A stretch of 64,000 nucleotides of DNA from Achatina immaculata (GCA_009760885.1 CM019716.1:14963702-15027701), one strand, 5' to 3'; counted from the first letter of the stretch, positions 34,700 to 47,042 are shown. The notes: generated from the sequence alone by a model not told the origin. A program made the numbers and translations.

Positions 34700-37415
34700 A
34701 TAAATATACAATAATATATTCAGGAAGTGAGAAACATGAACGAGGAGTAGGAATAATACTTGACGAACAAACAGCATGAACAAGTGTAAGATATTTAAAC
34801 ATCTCGGACCGAGTCCTGCTAGCCCAACCGAATGGAGGGCCAACAAACATAAATATTATACAGGTGTATATCTGAAAGTTCTGAAGAAGAAGAACAGCTA
34901 TTTTATAATGACATAGCCCTGAAACACACAAAGTCACATAAAGTTACTATAGTGATGGGGGATTTTAATGCAAACGTTGGTAAAGGAAGAACTTCAGACA
35001 TCGTTGGTGACTATGGAGGGGGGGGGGAGAGGAATGACAGAGATTGTAAATTAATTGAATGGGCAAGAAAGAATACACAGCATGGTTGTAGGAAACGCCT
35101 GGTTCAACTACCATCCCCGAAGACTGGCAACGTGGTGCAGCCCAGATAAAAAGACTTTTAACCAGATAGACTACATATTAACCAACAAACGATTCTGGAA
35201 TGCGTTACTGACAATAAAAACCATGCCAGGAGCCGACTGCAGTAGTGACCATGACCCACTCTGTGGAAAAATTAGAATAAAACTAAAGAAAGCATGCAGA
35301 AAAGTGAGAAACATAAAAATGAATACAGAACTCCTTAAAAATGACCAAGAACTGCGAGAATAATACAAAGGTATAACAAATAGATACAACTCAATAGCAA
35401 AGATAAAGAGTATAAATGAACAATGGACAATGTTAAGAGATTCTATCCACCGAACTATATGAAAATATTATAACAAGAGGAAAAATAGAAGAAAGAAGAT
35501 CAAGAGGAAGACCAAGAGAAATGATACTGGACAGTCTGACGGGATGGTGTGAGAGGAGATCAACAACTGAGCTTATGGCCTGCATGAAGGATCGTGTACT
35601 CTGGAGAAGCATAATGGCCAACGCCAGTCGGCACGGCATATGATGATGATGATGATGATCCACCAAACAGTTAAGGAGATAATACCACCGAAAAAAGAAG
35701 CCTCTAAAAATAAATGGATGACAGACCACATCTTAGGACTGATAGACAAGAGGAGGAGGAGTAAAAATAACCAAGAAAAATATAGCAAGATAAATAAATA
35801 AAAATACGCAAATGCAGAGAAGCAAAGGAAGTGTGGTTAAATGAACAGTGCAGACAAATAGAGGACTCTAATAATGAAGACAGCAAAAATATGCACAAAA
35901 GAATTAGTGAACTCACAGGCAGGAAAACAAAATATACCACAGGATGCCTGAAATCAAAAGAAGGTAAAATGTTAATGGGAAAAGAAGACATTGTGGACAG
36001 GTGGACAGAGTATATCGGTGAGCTATATGGAGGAGAAAGACCAGAATTAACACCAGATGCTGAAAACTGTGATGGACCACCACTACTTGAAGATGAAATC
36101 ATAGATGCCATCAAACACATGAAGAAATGAAAAGCGACTGGGCCTGATAATATAACAATAGAAGAAATAGAGGCACTAGATGTGATAAGAATAAAAATAA
36201 CCAAGTTACTGAATGACATTTACAACAGTGGTTATATTCCCAGTGACCTGCATAAATCCACGTTTATGGTACTACCAAAGAAACCAGGTGTAAAGAAATG
36301 TGATGACAACCGGACTATCAACCTCTCATGTCACATAACGAAGCTACTTCTGAGAATCATTACGAGAAGAACAAGGAAAAAAGATAAAAATGGATGTAGC
36401 AGATGAACAGTTTGGATCAACCTATAAAACAAGGGGTGCGACAAGGATGTGTACTATCTCTAGTCCTTTTTTTCTCTGTACACAGAGTATTCTAAGAACG
36501 ATCATCACAGAGCCAGGCATAAAAATTTGAGAATACAATATTAACAACCTTCTGTATGCTGACGACACAGTACTGATAGCTGAGAACCAACAAGACCTGC
36601 AAAATCTCTTGGATAAAGTCATTAAAGGACGTGAACAGAAAGGCCTTAGTTTGAACATCAAAAACACAGAGACTATGGTTATATTTAAGAATCAGAATCC
36701 ATCAACATGCAGTATAAAATTAAATGGAACTATTCTAAAACAGGTGTAGAAATTCATATACCTTGGAGCAGTAATAACTTCAGATGGGAAATGCAGAACA
36801 GAAATTAGGAACAGAATAGGCCAAGCAAAGACTGCATTTCAGAGAATAAGAAACATATTATGCAACGCATCCTTATCAATGAATATTAGAAAACGAGTCC
36901 TAAAATGCTATATTGAACCTATCTTGCTATATGGAAGTGAATCATGGACAATAGGCAGGTCTGCACAGAAATCATTGGAAGCCGCAGAAATGTGGTTTAT
37001 TAGAAGAATGTTGCGAATCAACTGGACAGCAAAAATAACTAATGAAGACTGTATGAGATGAGCTGGAGAGACAAAAAACCTTGTCAAAAAAAAATAAGAG
37101 AGAGCCAATGTACTTTCATAGGACATGCAATGAGAAGAGGGGGCATTGAAAATATTATAACAACAGGAAAAATAGAAGGAAGAAGATCAAGAGGTAGACC
37201 AAGAGAAATGATACTGGACAATCTGACGGGATGGTGTGAGAGGAGATCAACAACTGAACTGATGGCCTGCATGAAGGATCGGGTACTCTGGAGAAGCATA
37301 ATAGCCAACGCCAGTCGGCACGGCACCTGATGATGATGATGATGATGATCCACCAAACTGTTCTACTTTGGAGAAGTATAATAGCCAACACCAGTCGGCA
37401 CGGCATCTCATGATG
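34700..37415 (+). mobile_element. RTE-type LINE family 1, longest copy, degenerate
   Basis: Contains what the 21065 copy lacks: the EEP endonuclease, with GDFNANVG at about 34960-34985 and SDHDPL at about 35245-35265. The linker and RT follow (KATGPDN, then a deletion at about 36416 from QFG to QPIKQGVRQG), then LLYADDTVLIAEN at 36550-36590 and the usual C-terminus. Multiple stops are present. Two (ATG)n ends follow in succession at 37328-37349 and 37409-37421, from a second very short 3' fragment. It retains the YADD box that is mutated in the 21081 ORF. Confidence 0.87.
35463..35658 (+). mobile_element. Family 1 LINE 3' end inserted inside another family 1 copy
   Basis: A 3' terminal fragment (SRGRPREMILDSLTGW to the (ATG)n tail) interrupts the linker of the surrounding element. 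Flanks read 'atccaccgaac' before and 'atccaccaaac' after, an 11-bp target duplication with one mismatch. Confidence 0.8.
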
Positions 37416-37421
37416 ATGATG

Positions 37422-37850
37422 TGTGTCAGTATATGTGCACAAGTGTATATATCAGTATGTGTATTGCAGTGTATTAGTTTGTAGTTCAGTGTGTATGTGC
37501 CAATGTTTATCAGTATGTTGAACGATGTTTGTGTCAGTTTGCATTCCAGTGTGTTCTATGTTATTGGGTATGTCAATGTGTATAAGTATATGTGTCTGTA
37601 TTGGCGTCAGTGTGCGTTAATATATGTGTCAGTGTGTTTTAGTGTGTTTGTCAGTGTATGTTAGTATGTGTGTCAGTGTGGTTAGTATGTGTACCAGTGT
37701 ATGTTAGTATGTGTGTCAGTGTGTGTTAGTATGTGTGTTAGCGTGTGTTAATGTGTGTGTCAGTGTGTGTTATTATGGGTGTAAATGTTTGTTAGTATGA
37801 GTGGTCAGTGTTTGTTAGTATGTGTGTCAGTGTGGTGATACTTATGTATC
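37422..37850. repeat. Degenerate GT-rich tandem repeat
   Basis: Imperfect 'gtgtgtcagtgtgtgttagtat' type units follow directly after the LINE (ATG)n tail. Confidence 0.75.
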
Positions 37851-38176
37851 TAAAGATATATTATTTTTTAAAGAAAAGCCATTAAAATATATGTTAAAAC
37901 ACACATATTAAAACGTGTACGGTATATGTTCAATGGCTTTTAACTAGCATAGTGCTTTGACTGCTAGAATCGGATCTGCGTAACATAAACATATATGTAA
38001 TTATTTTGTTTTTCATCACACGCTTTATTTTCTAGTACAAGATGGTGGTACTTCTTCCAACTTAGTTGTGTCTTTTTATTATTATACTTGTGTCTGGTGG
38101 TTCTAATAGAAAACTTACAGGCTCATCTAATAACCTTAATAACATTTTTGTCTACATAATACTACGGCTGTGTGTG

Positions 38177-38231
<55 letters not shown>

Positions 38232-39079
38232 GAGAGAGAAAGAGAGAGAGAGAGAAATGACACAGAATGAAGAAACAAGCGAAAGTTTAGGAGGAAAGCA
38301 CATTATACTGAATGCGAAGAAAACACGCTTCAAAGCATATAAAACCTGCAGCAGTCTTGACCAGACAATTGACACAGGAAGATAACAGAGCACAACATGG
38401 GCACCAATCATAAAATGAGCATCATTGGCAGACATGTATCAAAAAAGTTCAAATATACAATTGTATATACATTAGACGTGTAAAATCAAAAACCATATTC
38501 ATTGATAGGTTATTTTACACTAATATTTTTTAAAATTATGTTTTGCATCAACGTAAATTACAGACTTGTGTAAACTGCATAGCACCTTGTACAGGAGAGT
38601 AAAGTGTTCTCTCTGCCTGATACTCCAGGTCAGGACGTAAGACTTTTATTTACGCGCTGGCCTCTTTTAGAATGTGACCATTTACCGCGCAAAGTGATAC
38701 CCCAGCAAGAGGGGATTTTATTTTGTTTATTAAAATCAGTCTCTTATGGGCTTTATTTTGGAAAGTGAAGACAGACTTGTTAGCCTTGGATTACTTGTTG
38801 CTCAGAGACAACAGAATAAATGTAGAAGCTCAACTTCTGAGGTGAACTGGTTTCCTGAAGTTCATTATTTAATCTTTTAAAGGGCGCTGAGATATTTTGG
38901 AAATATGTCATTCTCTAGTTTGTCTAAGGCAGTGTCTGCCAGGCTTGCTTGGGCTACCGTCCCCTGTTCTCTCAGGCCAGATACTCAACACCCACTTATG
39001 TACTGCTCGCACAATGACTTACTAGTCTAGGACATGCATTGCACAACTAAAAACAGTTCTAGGATTTTTTAAAACTGGT
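37851..39079. other. Intergenic, no supported gene
   Basis: Unique A+T-rich sequence. It contains a (GA)n microsatellite with a (GACA) interruption at 38178-38255. Open frames through the microsatellite are artefacts. Confidence 0.5.
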
Positions 39080-39316
39080 AGAACTTAAATATTTTGGACA
39101 CATTAAACGTCATGATAATCTAGAGAAGACCGTCTTGGAAAGGTACATAATGGGAAAAAGAAAGAGAGGAAAACCAAGGCGAAGATGGCTGCAAGACATC
39201 GTTGATGATCTGCAAATGGATGCATCAGCAGCAGGCCATCTTGCTCACAGCCGAGAGGCCTACAGGAGTGCTATTAGGGAGGCAAAGTTCCGCAAGGGAC
39301 ATGCAAATGAATGAAT
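39080..39316 (+). mobile_element. LINE family 2, short (GAAT)n-tailed 3' fragment
   Basis: Encodes the ILGKVHNGKK / RGKPRRRWLQDIVDDLQMD-like end and finishes 'gcaaatgaatgaatg'. It is nearly the same length as the fragment at 23353-23629. Confidence 0.82.
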
Positions 39317-39332
39317 GGTAGAACTATAAAAA

Positions 39333-39432
39333 AAAGTAAAGGTAACCCTGTCATGCCTTAGAGGCACATAGGGATATGGTGTTAGTGCCCATATTTTCCT
39401 TGACCTGTCAGCATACTAGAGGGTGATATGGT
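39333..39432 (-). mobile_element. SINE 3' fragment
   Basis: 'aaaaagtaaaggtaaccctg' through 'gggtgatatgg' parallels the low-coordinate end of the SINE at 16634-16906. The tRNA-like head is missing. Confidence 0.5.
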
Positions 39433-39983
39433 CAGTAGAACTATGGTTGTCTTTTATTTTTCATGAAGCATTTTTCGAAAAACAAACCGGTTTTCTCAAC
39501 ACAAAGATTTTGGTATTTTATACCATTTAAAAAATGTAAACTTAATTAAAACATTCTTCACACATCAGCGGAAAGTAAATGTTTTTCGTGTGAATTTTTT
39601 TTTCTTATTTTGTGCAAGATTTACTCTTTACAAAAATTTGACAAACTGAAGAAAAGTCAAAACTGGCGGCTGATGCAGGCTGAGACCCTCGTCCTACCGG
39701 TCTGATTAGTCTCCAAACTATTCTCGCTGCTTGCTCTTTAAACTAGTTTTTTTGATAATATAAACCAGTTACGGTAATGACGACCTCCAAAACTTTGGGT
39801 TTTTCTCTTTTTTAATCGATAATTTACTGGTAGTTGTCGTTTAACGCGATAACTGATTATTTACATTATGTGAAATTTCATTGTTACCTGGAAATATTGA
39901 TTGTTAACGTTAGTACATTGCCCTATTTATCAGAGTTTTCAGATAAAGAATAATTAAGCTGTTCTGGAGGACTTGTTTTCAAA

Positions 39984-40286
39984 ATGGCATCACGACCTGA
40001 TGTTCGACAAATACTTGATAACCTAAAAACCGATATTTTGCAAATGAGTACAAACCTCTTAAATGAACAAAGGTTGAATGTGGCAGAAACTTTTATTGAC
40101 TCAGTGAAGTTGATAGACAAGTTAACTGTAAGGGAAAAGAGAAGTCCTAGTGTAGTAGGTAAGATCGCCTTAGATAATGAAGGAGATGTATGGTGCAGTT
40201 TTAAGAAACAGAATATACAGCCAGTAAACTATAATTGGTCCCATATCCCTGTGCTTGTTCATTTGCCACGTCCTTTTCCACTTTAA
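39984..40286 (+). CDS. Hypothetical ORF, possible first exon of an unrelated gene
   Basis: 100 codons starting MASRPDVRQILDNLKTDI, hydrophilic and helix-prone, with no recognised domain. Composition is protein-like rather than repeat-like. A strong donor consensus (GTAG then GTAAGA) lies at 40159, so a coding exon 39984-40158 ending KRSPSVV is possible. No partner exon was found before LRR-4. It could also be a retrocopy or chance ORF. Confidence 0.3.
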   Translation: MASRPDVRQILDNLKTDILQMSTNLLNEQRLNVAETFIDSVKLIDKLTVREKRSPSVVGKIALDNEGDVWCSFKKQNIQPVNYNWSHIPVLVHLPRPFPL

Positions 40287-40542
40287 AAAAATACTTTCTT
40301 ATCTCTTCTGTGAGATAGCGAAAATCAATATTTCTGTTTTTTATTCCTCTCTCGTATTTATTTTATTTTTCCTGTCTGCTGCTCTGGTCACTAGCTAGCC
40401 TTATTCCAAACTTGGATGCCTCTCTAAATACTCATATATCCTCTTTTGTTAGCGATATAGTCTGCCCAATTTCCTCAAAAAGGAGAGGATGGCAGATATG
40501 TTTCTTTGTGTATTTTTTATATATGTATTTTTTTCGTTGTAT

Positions 40543-40575
40543 TCGATAAAGACAATTTTGCCGAAATACTGGGTT
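40543..40575 (+). mobile_element. PLE terminal remnant (hammerhead-like)
   Basis: 'gacaattttgccgaaatact' followed by 'gggttgtt' resembles PLE ends elsewhere in the window (8685-8712, 893-924). No coding sequence is attached. Confidence 0.4.
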
Positions 40576-40714
40576 GTTATTGTTGCTTTTAATAGCCATT
40601 TCATTGTTCCGTGTCTATTTTTTCTTTCTTCCTCTCCCTGTCTGTTTTCGTACAACTGCACCTAACATTTCTGTCCAACTCTGCTCTGCTAGTTATCTTA
40701 CATATATGAGTACA

Positions 40715-40890
40715 GACAGACAGACAGTCAGAATGACAGACAGACAGAGACAGACAGAGAGACATACAGACAGACAGATAAATAGACAGACAGAGAGACA
40801 GACAGACAGATACACAGAGAGAGACAGATAGACAGAGAATGACAGACAGAGAGACAGACAGAGAGGCAGACAGACAGATAAACAGATAGA
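40715..40890. repeat. (GACA)n microsatellite
   Basis: Long imperfect GACA/GAGA run. Confidence 0.93.
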
Positions 40891-41065
40891 ATGAATGATT
40901 GAATGATCTTTATTTTCAAAGGGTGAAGAAGTGGGCACACAGGCTCGTCTTACATTCTGCCCTTCATCTTTCATTCTTACCACACATTCGATTTAGTACA
41001 AGTATACAGATTACATGAAAAGAAAATTAGTATATCTAGTAATGCAAAATGAAACTATTAAACTA

Positions 41066-41076
41066 GACAGACAGGC

Positions 41077-41173
<97 letters not shown>

Positions 41174-41200
41174 CAGATAGATAGATAGATAGATAGATCC
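41066..41200. repeat. (GACA)n-(GATA)n compound microsatellite
   Basis: Pure GACA units followed by about 20 GATA units. Confidence 0.95.
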
Positions 41201-41633
41201 AAGCAGTTTTCTACACGGTAAGAGTTAGACATCAACTGAATATGGAGTATCCATTGACCATCTAATGTCAATCACGTGATTAGTGTTGATGACATCTTTT
41301 GTTATAAAAAGATGTTGGTGGACGTGGTAAGATATTAATAAACATTGATAAAATGAATAACATGGATCTGTGATGCCCAGTTTTAACACGGTAAATAATC
41401 AATCTTGAAAAGCTACATATTTGTCAACATAAATATACATGCACTTCGGTTATCGGTTTCATATCAGTTTGCCAGAATATCTCGATAAAAGAGCGTAGTA
41501 TTGATGTTATTTACTACTGACCCCAGTTCAACCAAATCACTTTAAAGGTGGAGGTTCTATTTATTGTAAATTTATTGTAAATGTCCAGTAGCATTTTACG
41601 ATGCTTAAGATAGTTCTGCTTACATGAATCTAA

Positions 41634-42372
41634 TTCATTCATTCATTTGCTTGTCCCTTGCGGAACTTTGCTTCCCAAACAGCACTCCTGTAGGCCTTTC
41701 GGTTGTGAGGAAGATGGCCTGCTGCTGATGCATCCATTTGCAGATCATCAACGATGTCTTGCAGCCATCTTCGCCTTGGTCTTCCTCTTTCTATTTCCCA
41801 TTATGTACCCTTCCAAGACGGTCTTCTCTAGATTATCATGATGTTTAATGTGTCCAAAATATTTAAATTGTCTCTCTTTAATCCTCTTTACTACCCAGCC
41901 TTCTTCAATATTAAGTTCTTGTAGTATAGATATATTTGTTCTTTTTTGTGTCCACGATATTTGAAAAACTCTTCTGTAGCATTTACATTCAAATGCATTT
42001 ATGTTTCTCAGCTGTTTTGTTAAGTGTGCAAGTCTCACAGGCATATGTTGCGATGGGAAAGATGTATGCCCTTAAAAATCTTATTTTTGTAGTTCTGTCT
42101 GTTCCTCTCCACAGATTCTTTAGTTGTTTTACTTTCTGAAGAGCGATAGATGTCCACCTTTTAATTTCCTTCATTGTATCTCCATTATTAGTTAGCAGTG
42201 ATCCAAGATATTCAAAACTCTCCACTTCTTCCAGTTTTTCCTCATTGATACATATATCAGCTGCCTTATTTGTTTTGTCAGTTATCATGAATTTAGTTTT
42301 CTTGGCATTAATATAGAGGTTTTGCTCTTCTCTGTTCTAACGGACTGCCATAATTATTTTTTCCATTCCTTT
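41634..42372 (-). mobile_element. LINE family 2, 3' fragment of ~740 bp
   Basis: The minus-strand product has ADICINEEKLEEVESFEYLG, TKIRFLRAYIFPIATYACET, NAFECKCYRRVFQISWTQ and GYIMGNRKRKTK, the RT C-terminal region of the family. It is broken into two frames near 42000. The (CATT) tail is at 41634-41645. It lies just upstream of LRR-4. Confidence 0.85.
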
Positions 42373-42514
42373 TTGTGTTGTGGACAGTAATCTAATTAGC
42401 AGAGTTATAAACCAGTTGTTTTAGTTTGAGGGCATTCAACTTCCTTTTAATTTCTAGTCGACTTAAAACAAGATTAGCCTCCACCCCAACACCCGTGAAT
42501 GTACGAGCAAGAAG

Positions 42515-42601
42515 ATGAACTCCGTACCAAACCATCTCATGATTGTTCTCGCAACCGCCACGCTCGCGTTGAGCGTGGCCAAGTCTTGTCCTTACAATGA
42601 A
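42515..42601 (+). CDS. LRR-4 exon 1 (signal peptide)
   Basis: 29 codons starting MNSVPNHLMIVLATATLALS and ending SCPYNE, followed by a GTGAGT donor. It is intact although the gene is not. Confidence 0.82.
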
Positions 42602-43427
42602 GTGAGTACATATTTACTGGTGGAGTATGTTTGCGAACACTGGAAAATATGCGTAAACAGAGTATGTGTCTGTGTTTCTGCGCACCTGTGTTTTTGAGTG
42701 CTTGTGTGTATACATGTAGGTGTGTGTGGATGTTTGTGAACATATGGTAGAAGATAAGCCATATAAACTATGGTCACAAAGGAAAAAAATATGAGAATAA
42801 CATGAAAATGAAAGAAAATTTTTAAACATTTTATAAACGTATGTTGAAAAGGATCGATCTTTGTTTAATTTACCTTATAGACTTAGCTTCTTGTGAATGT
42901 ATGTGTTTTACTGAAAATGCGAGACTTACGAACATCACAAATTATTTACGAGTACAAACCTTTGTGCATACACTCTGGTGTCTTTCGCACAGATATTTCC
43001 AACTCTAAGAAGCAGTTTCGATCCCTCTTCCAAGAAAAGGTAAGTTAGAAAACAGATCTCTGTTTTGTGTGGTTTGAATATTTCATTGAAAAACTGTACT
43101 TTTTCTTTTTAGTTAACCGCAGAAATTTTAACAAGATATCATGCGAGTTCAAAACGTGACTTGAAGCAAATTATATTTAGTACTCTCACAGGCTGATTGA
43201 TTCATGATGAACAGAAGGCAATTGATGTGGAAAATGATTACGCACACCCCTGACAAATTTTTTGATCCACAAATAATCCTGTTTATCATCACCGTTACCA
43301 TTGACAATGTCTGTACGTGGGTATGAAATACATCTTACTGCAGTTTCTAATTTCTTAAAGACATAATACATCCCGGCAGACATTCAATGTTCCTTTGTTT
43401 AACATTTTGTCTGTGTATGAGAGGCTG

Positions 43428-43600
43428 TTCTTTCAGTCGCGGAGTTATGACCACGCAAGATCTTCAGTTATTCTTTCAGTCGCGGAGGTATGACCATGCA
43501 AGATCTTCAGTTATTCTTTCAGTCGCGGAGGTATGACCATGCAAGATCTTCAGTTATTCTTTCAGTCGCGGAGGTATGACCATGCAAGATCTTCAGTTAC
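43428..43600. repeat. 43-bp minisatellite, 4 copies
   Basis: Units starting 'ttctttcagtcgcggagg' in LRR-4 intron 1. Confidence 0.92.
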
Positions 43601-44041
43601 TTTGTACGCAAAGCCTTCTGGGTACGGTCAGAAAAAAAAATTGTGAGTGTAATTAAAGAGTAATGGAGCTTCCTAAGAAGAACAATATTTAACATCTGTG
43701 ATCGTTCTTCTGTCACATTCGGTTTTACCAGCGATGTCACAGTCACCGTTCAGCAGAATGCTGTATATGCAAGTTTTATTGTTGGCTCACCTTGCAATGC
43801 TCCGGCAAAACTGCTTCATTAATGTCGAAAAAATTGTTTTAAAATATCCGATGATCACAAAAGAAAAAAGGGCACAGCAGAATTCTTAATACGGTATTTT
43901 AAAGTCTCCCTGAGCATGAGATCCAACGCATAATGAAACTTGGTGGGAAAGGGAGGGGGGGAGGGGAAGTTCATATTGGCGTTTGATAATATCAGTTTCT
44001 TTATTTATGACAATAACAGTAACAACTATATTTGTTTTCAG

Positions 44042-44450
44042 CCTTGCAAGTGCACAAAATACAAGGAACCAGATTACCCGTGTCAAGACAGTAAAGTGGA
44101 GTGTAACAACATGGATGGAAATGCCACAGTTACATGTTGGGGAATAAATGCCACAATTACATGCTGGGGAATAAATGCCACAGTTACATGCTGGGAATAA
44201 ATGCCACAGTTACATGCTGGGGAATAAATGCCACAGTTACATGCTGGGAATAAATGCCACAGTTACATGTTGGGGAATAAATGCCACAGTTACATGCTGG
44301 GGAATAAATGCCACAGTTACATGCTGGGAATAAATGCCACAGTTACATGCTGGGAATAAATGCCACAGTTACATGCTGGGAATAAATGCCACAGTTACAT
44401 GCTGGGAATAAATGCCATCACTGTATGCTGCATGTATTGTACTGTAAATT
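44042..44450 (+). pseudogene. LRR-4 exon 2, disrupted by internal 26/27-bp array
   Basis: After 'ttttcag' the frame reads PCKCTKYKEPDYPCQDSKVECNN-like N-cap coding, then enters about 11 units of 'ggaataaatgccacagttac' plus 'atgctg'. Units of 27 bp keep frame, and the first 26-bp unit makes GAATAA, a stop, near 44198. The exon end 'tgtattgtact' and its donor-like GTAAAT survive near 44441. Confidence 0.85.
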
Positions 44451-44489
44451 AAACAGTAATAAATTATGTTGCTCGTTATCAGGAAGAGG

Positions 44490-44975
44490 TAGTTGGAAGT
44501 TTGTCATTTCGTCACCTCGGACATGTCATTTCATCACCTCAAACATGTGATGTCATTTCGTCACCTCGGACATGTCATTTCATCACCTCAAACATGTGAT
44601 GTCATTTCGTCACCTCGGACATGTCATTTCATCACCTCAAACATGTGATGTCATTTCGTCACCTCAAACATGTGAAGCCATTTCGTCACCTCAAACATGT
44701 GATGTCATTTCTTCACCTCTAACATGTGAAGCCATTTCGTCACCTCAAACATGTGAAGCCATTTCGTCACCTTAAACATGTGAAGCCATTTCGTCACCTC
44801 AAACATGTGAAGCCATTTCGTCACCTCAAACATGTGAAGCCATTTCGTCACCTCAAACATGTGAAGCCATTTCGTCACCTCAAACATATGAAGCCATTTC
44901 GCCACCTCAAACATATGAAGCCATTTCGCCACATCATACATATGAAGCCATTTCGCCACATCAAACATATGATAC
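44490..44975. repeat. 27-bp minisatellite array
   Basis: Begins as a compound 49-bp repeat and becomes pure 27-bp units ('ccatttcgtcacctcaaaca' plus 'tgtgaag'). It lies in LRR-4 intron 2. A (GT)n run follows at 44985-45035. Confidence 0.93.
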
Positions 44976-44984
44976 CAAGACTTT

Positions 44985-45021
<37 letters not shown>

Positions 45022-45369
45022 TGTGTGTGTGTGTGGGAGCAATCTATGGACTAAGAAAAATGAATGAGATTTGCAAAATAATTATGCGAAAATATTTGAA
45101 AATATTAAGAATTTAAGAATGTTATTTTTAACTTACTTATTATATATGATTAAAGCAGTCATAATAAGATAAGTTAATATAATACTTTACGGTACTTTAA
45201 ATCATAACACAGTTTTGTCTGCTATTTCACGGCAATTGTTTGTTGTTATCTTTGCTCAGTTCTCTCTCTCTCTCTCTCCCTCTCCCTTTCTCACCACCAC
45301 CACACCACCACCATCACCATTCCTCCTCTCCTCATATCACAGTCTATGTCTCTTTCTTTGCCTTTTTCT

Positions 45370-45845
45370 GCTTCTGCCTCTGTGTGATGTTTGTCTGTCT
45401 CTGTGTGATGTTTGTCTGTCTCTGTGTGATGTTTGTCTGTCACTGTGTGATGTTTGTCTGTCTCTGTGTGATGTTTGTCTGTCTCTGTGTGATGTTTGTC
45501 TGTCTCTGTGTGATGTTTGTCAGTCTCTGTTTGATGTTTGTCTGTCTCTGTGTGATGTTTGTCTGTCTCTGTGTGGTGTTTGTCTGTCTCTGTGTGATGT
45601 TTGTCTGTCTCTGTGTGGTGTTTGTCTGCCTCTGTGTGATGTTTGTTTGTCTCTGTGTGATGTTTGTCTGTCTCTGTGTGATGTTTGTCTGTATCTGTGT
45701 GATGTTTGTCTGTCTCTGTGTGATGTTTGTCTGTCTCTGTGTGGTGTTTGTCTGTCTCTGTGTGATGTTTGTCTGTCTCTGTGTGATGTTTGTCTGTCTC
45801 TGTGTGGTGTTTGTCAGTCTCTGTGTGATGCTTGTCTGTATGCCT
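45370..45845. repeat. 21-bp minisatellite, ~22 copies
   Basis: Units of 'gtctgtctctgtgtgatgttt' in LRR-4 intron 2. They create long open frames on both strands that are not genes. Confidence 0.95.
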
Positions 45846-45949
45846 GTGCATGTAAGCCACTTTTTGGTGGCCTAAAATTCATTTAATTTCATGTAACAAT
45901 TTGTTTCGTTAACTTTATGCTACAAATATTTTTGTTTATTTTAGTTTAG

Positions 45950-47042
45950 ACTGGAAACATTCCCTGTTTACCCCGCCACAGTATACCTCGTGAATCACAC
46001 AGAGTAACGTTTGATGGTCGTCCGCTCAATAACATGTCAGACGACGCTTCTCATCAGCCACACTGGAATACTTGTCAGTTACACAAGCAGCTTCTACTGC
46101 CCTGCCAAAGGCGTTGCTAGGGTTAAACAATCTGACTACACTAAAAATATACGACATTTACATTGAGAACTGGGACACAACCATTTTGCAGCGCGTTGGG
46201 AGCTCGGTTACATATCTGAGTCTAGAAAACGTGGGGAAGACGTCATGGCCGAGCTGGATTTCTTTCTTTCGCTCATTGGAGTTTCTAGATTTTACAGTGA
46301 AACGACTAAAATCTATTCCTGAAGATGCTCTCAGTTCCGTGCAAGAAACACTGCAGCTCTTACATCTGCGAAACACTGGCCTGTTTGTGCTACTTCGAAT
46401 AACAGAACTTTCCTCTCTGTACAGTTTGCATGTAGGACACAATCAAATCTCAGAGATTTCTGCTGACAGACTTCATCCCAACCTTAGCGTGCTTGTTCTT
46501 GAACACAGTAACATAACTGCAGCCACAGACAGGAGTTCCCCGAATAATTCCTTTTTTTAAAAATAATATTAGACTTGAACGACAATCCTGTTTCTACGAT
46601 CTGGCCTTCAGCCTTCAAGAACACTCCATATCTGGCATTTCTCTACCTTTCACGTACAAACGTGACAGAAATACCTGTTGCTATCACTTCACTGAATATA
46701 CTTCGATTCTTAGATCTGCGAGACAATCCTCTCCTGTCATGTTCGTGCCCTCTTAAACAAGAACTTGTCCAGTGGTTCCGGTCACCTAAACTATTCACAG
46801 TCACAATACTTGATTTTTGCCCCAGTTCGGTAAGTTTTGGCAGGTTTTTAACTGGTGCTGCCTGTGAGACATCTCCACCCCATGCTTTCACTTCGTCCAC
46901 TAACCATTTGGAAACGAAAGAAACCACAAGAAGCAACAAAGGTAACAACTCTGCCTCTTGTCTTGTATCTATAATTTATAAAAGCTACAGCAGCAGTTTT
47001 CTATCATTTGCTGTTCTCATTTTGCTGTTTCTAGTTGCATAA
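45950..47042 (+). pseudogene. LRR-4 exon 3, frameshifted
   Basis: Acceptor 'tttag' at 45949, start TGNIPCLPRHSIP, then two frame breaks at about 46049 and 46555. The last part includes NDNPVSTIWPSAFKNTPYL and the C-cap. Confidence 0.85.

Larger units (their letters stand above)
42515..47042 (+). pseudogene. LRR-4: pseudogene of the LRR family
   Basis: Exon 1 (42515-42601) is intact. Exon 2 starts normally at 44042 but is overrun by a 26/27-bp tandem array that brings in TAA stops. Exon 3 (45950-47042) has a 7-bp deletion at about 46049 relative to LRR-2 and a +5 change with a stop at about 46553-46560. The remaining open pieces (46072-46560 and 46575-47042) still show LRRs, the C-cap starting CSCPLKQELVQW, a stalk and a hydrophobic end. 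Introns carry four further tandem arrays. The gene is dead on three independent counts, so sequence error is unlikely. Confidence 0.87.

Noticed and set aside
44572..45067. Repetitive 87-113-aa ORFs
   Set aside because: 27-bp minisatellite read on both strands, intronic.
45215..45886. 223-, 211- and 189-aa repetitive ORFs
   Set aside because: 21-bp minisatellite translated in several frames inside an intron of the LRR-4 pseudogene.
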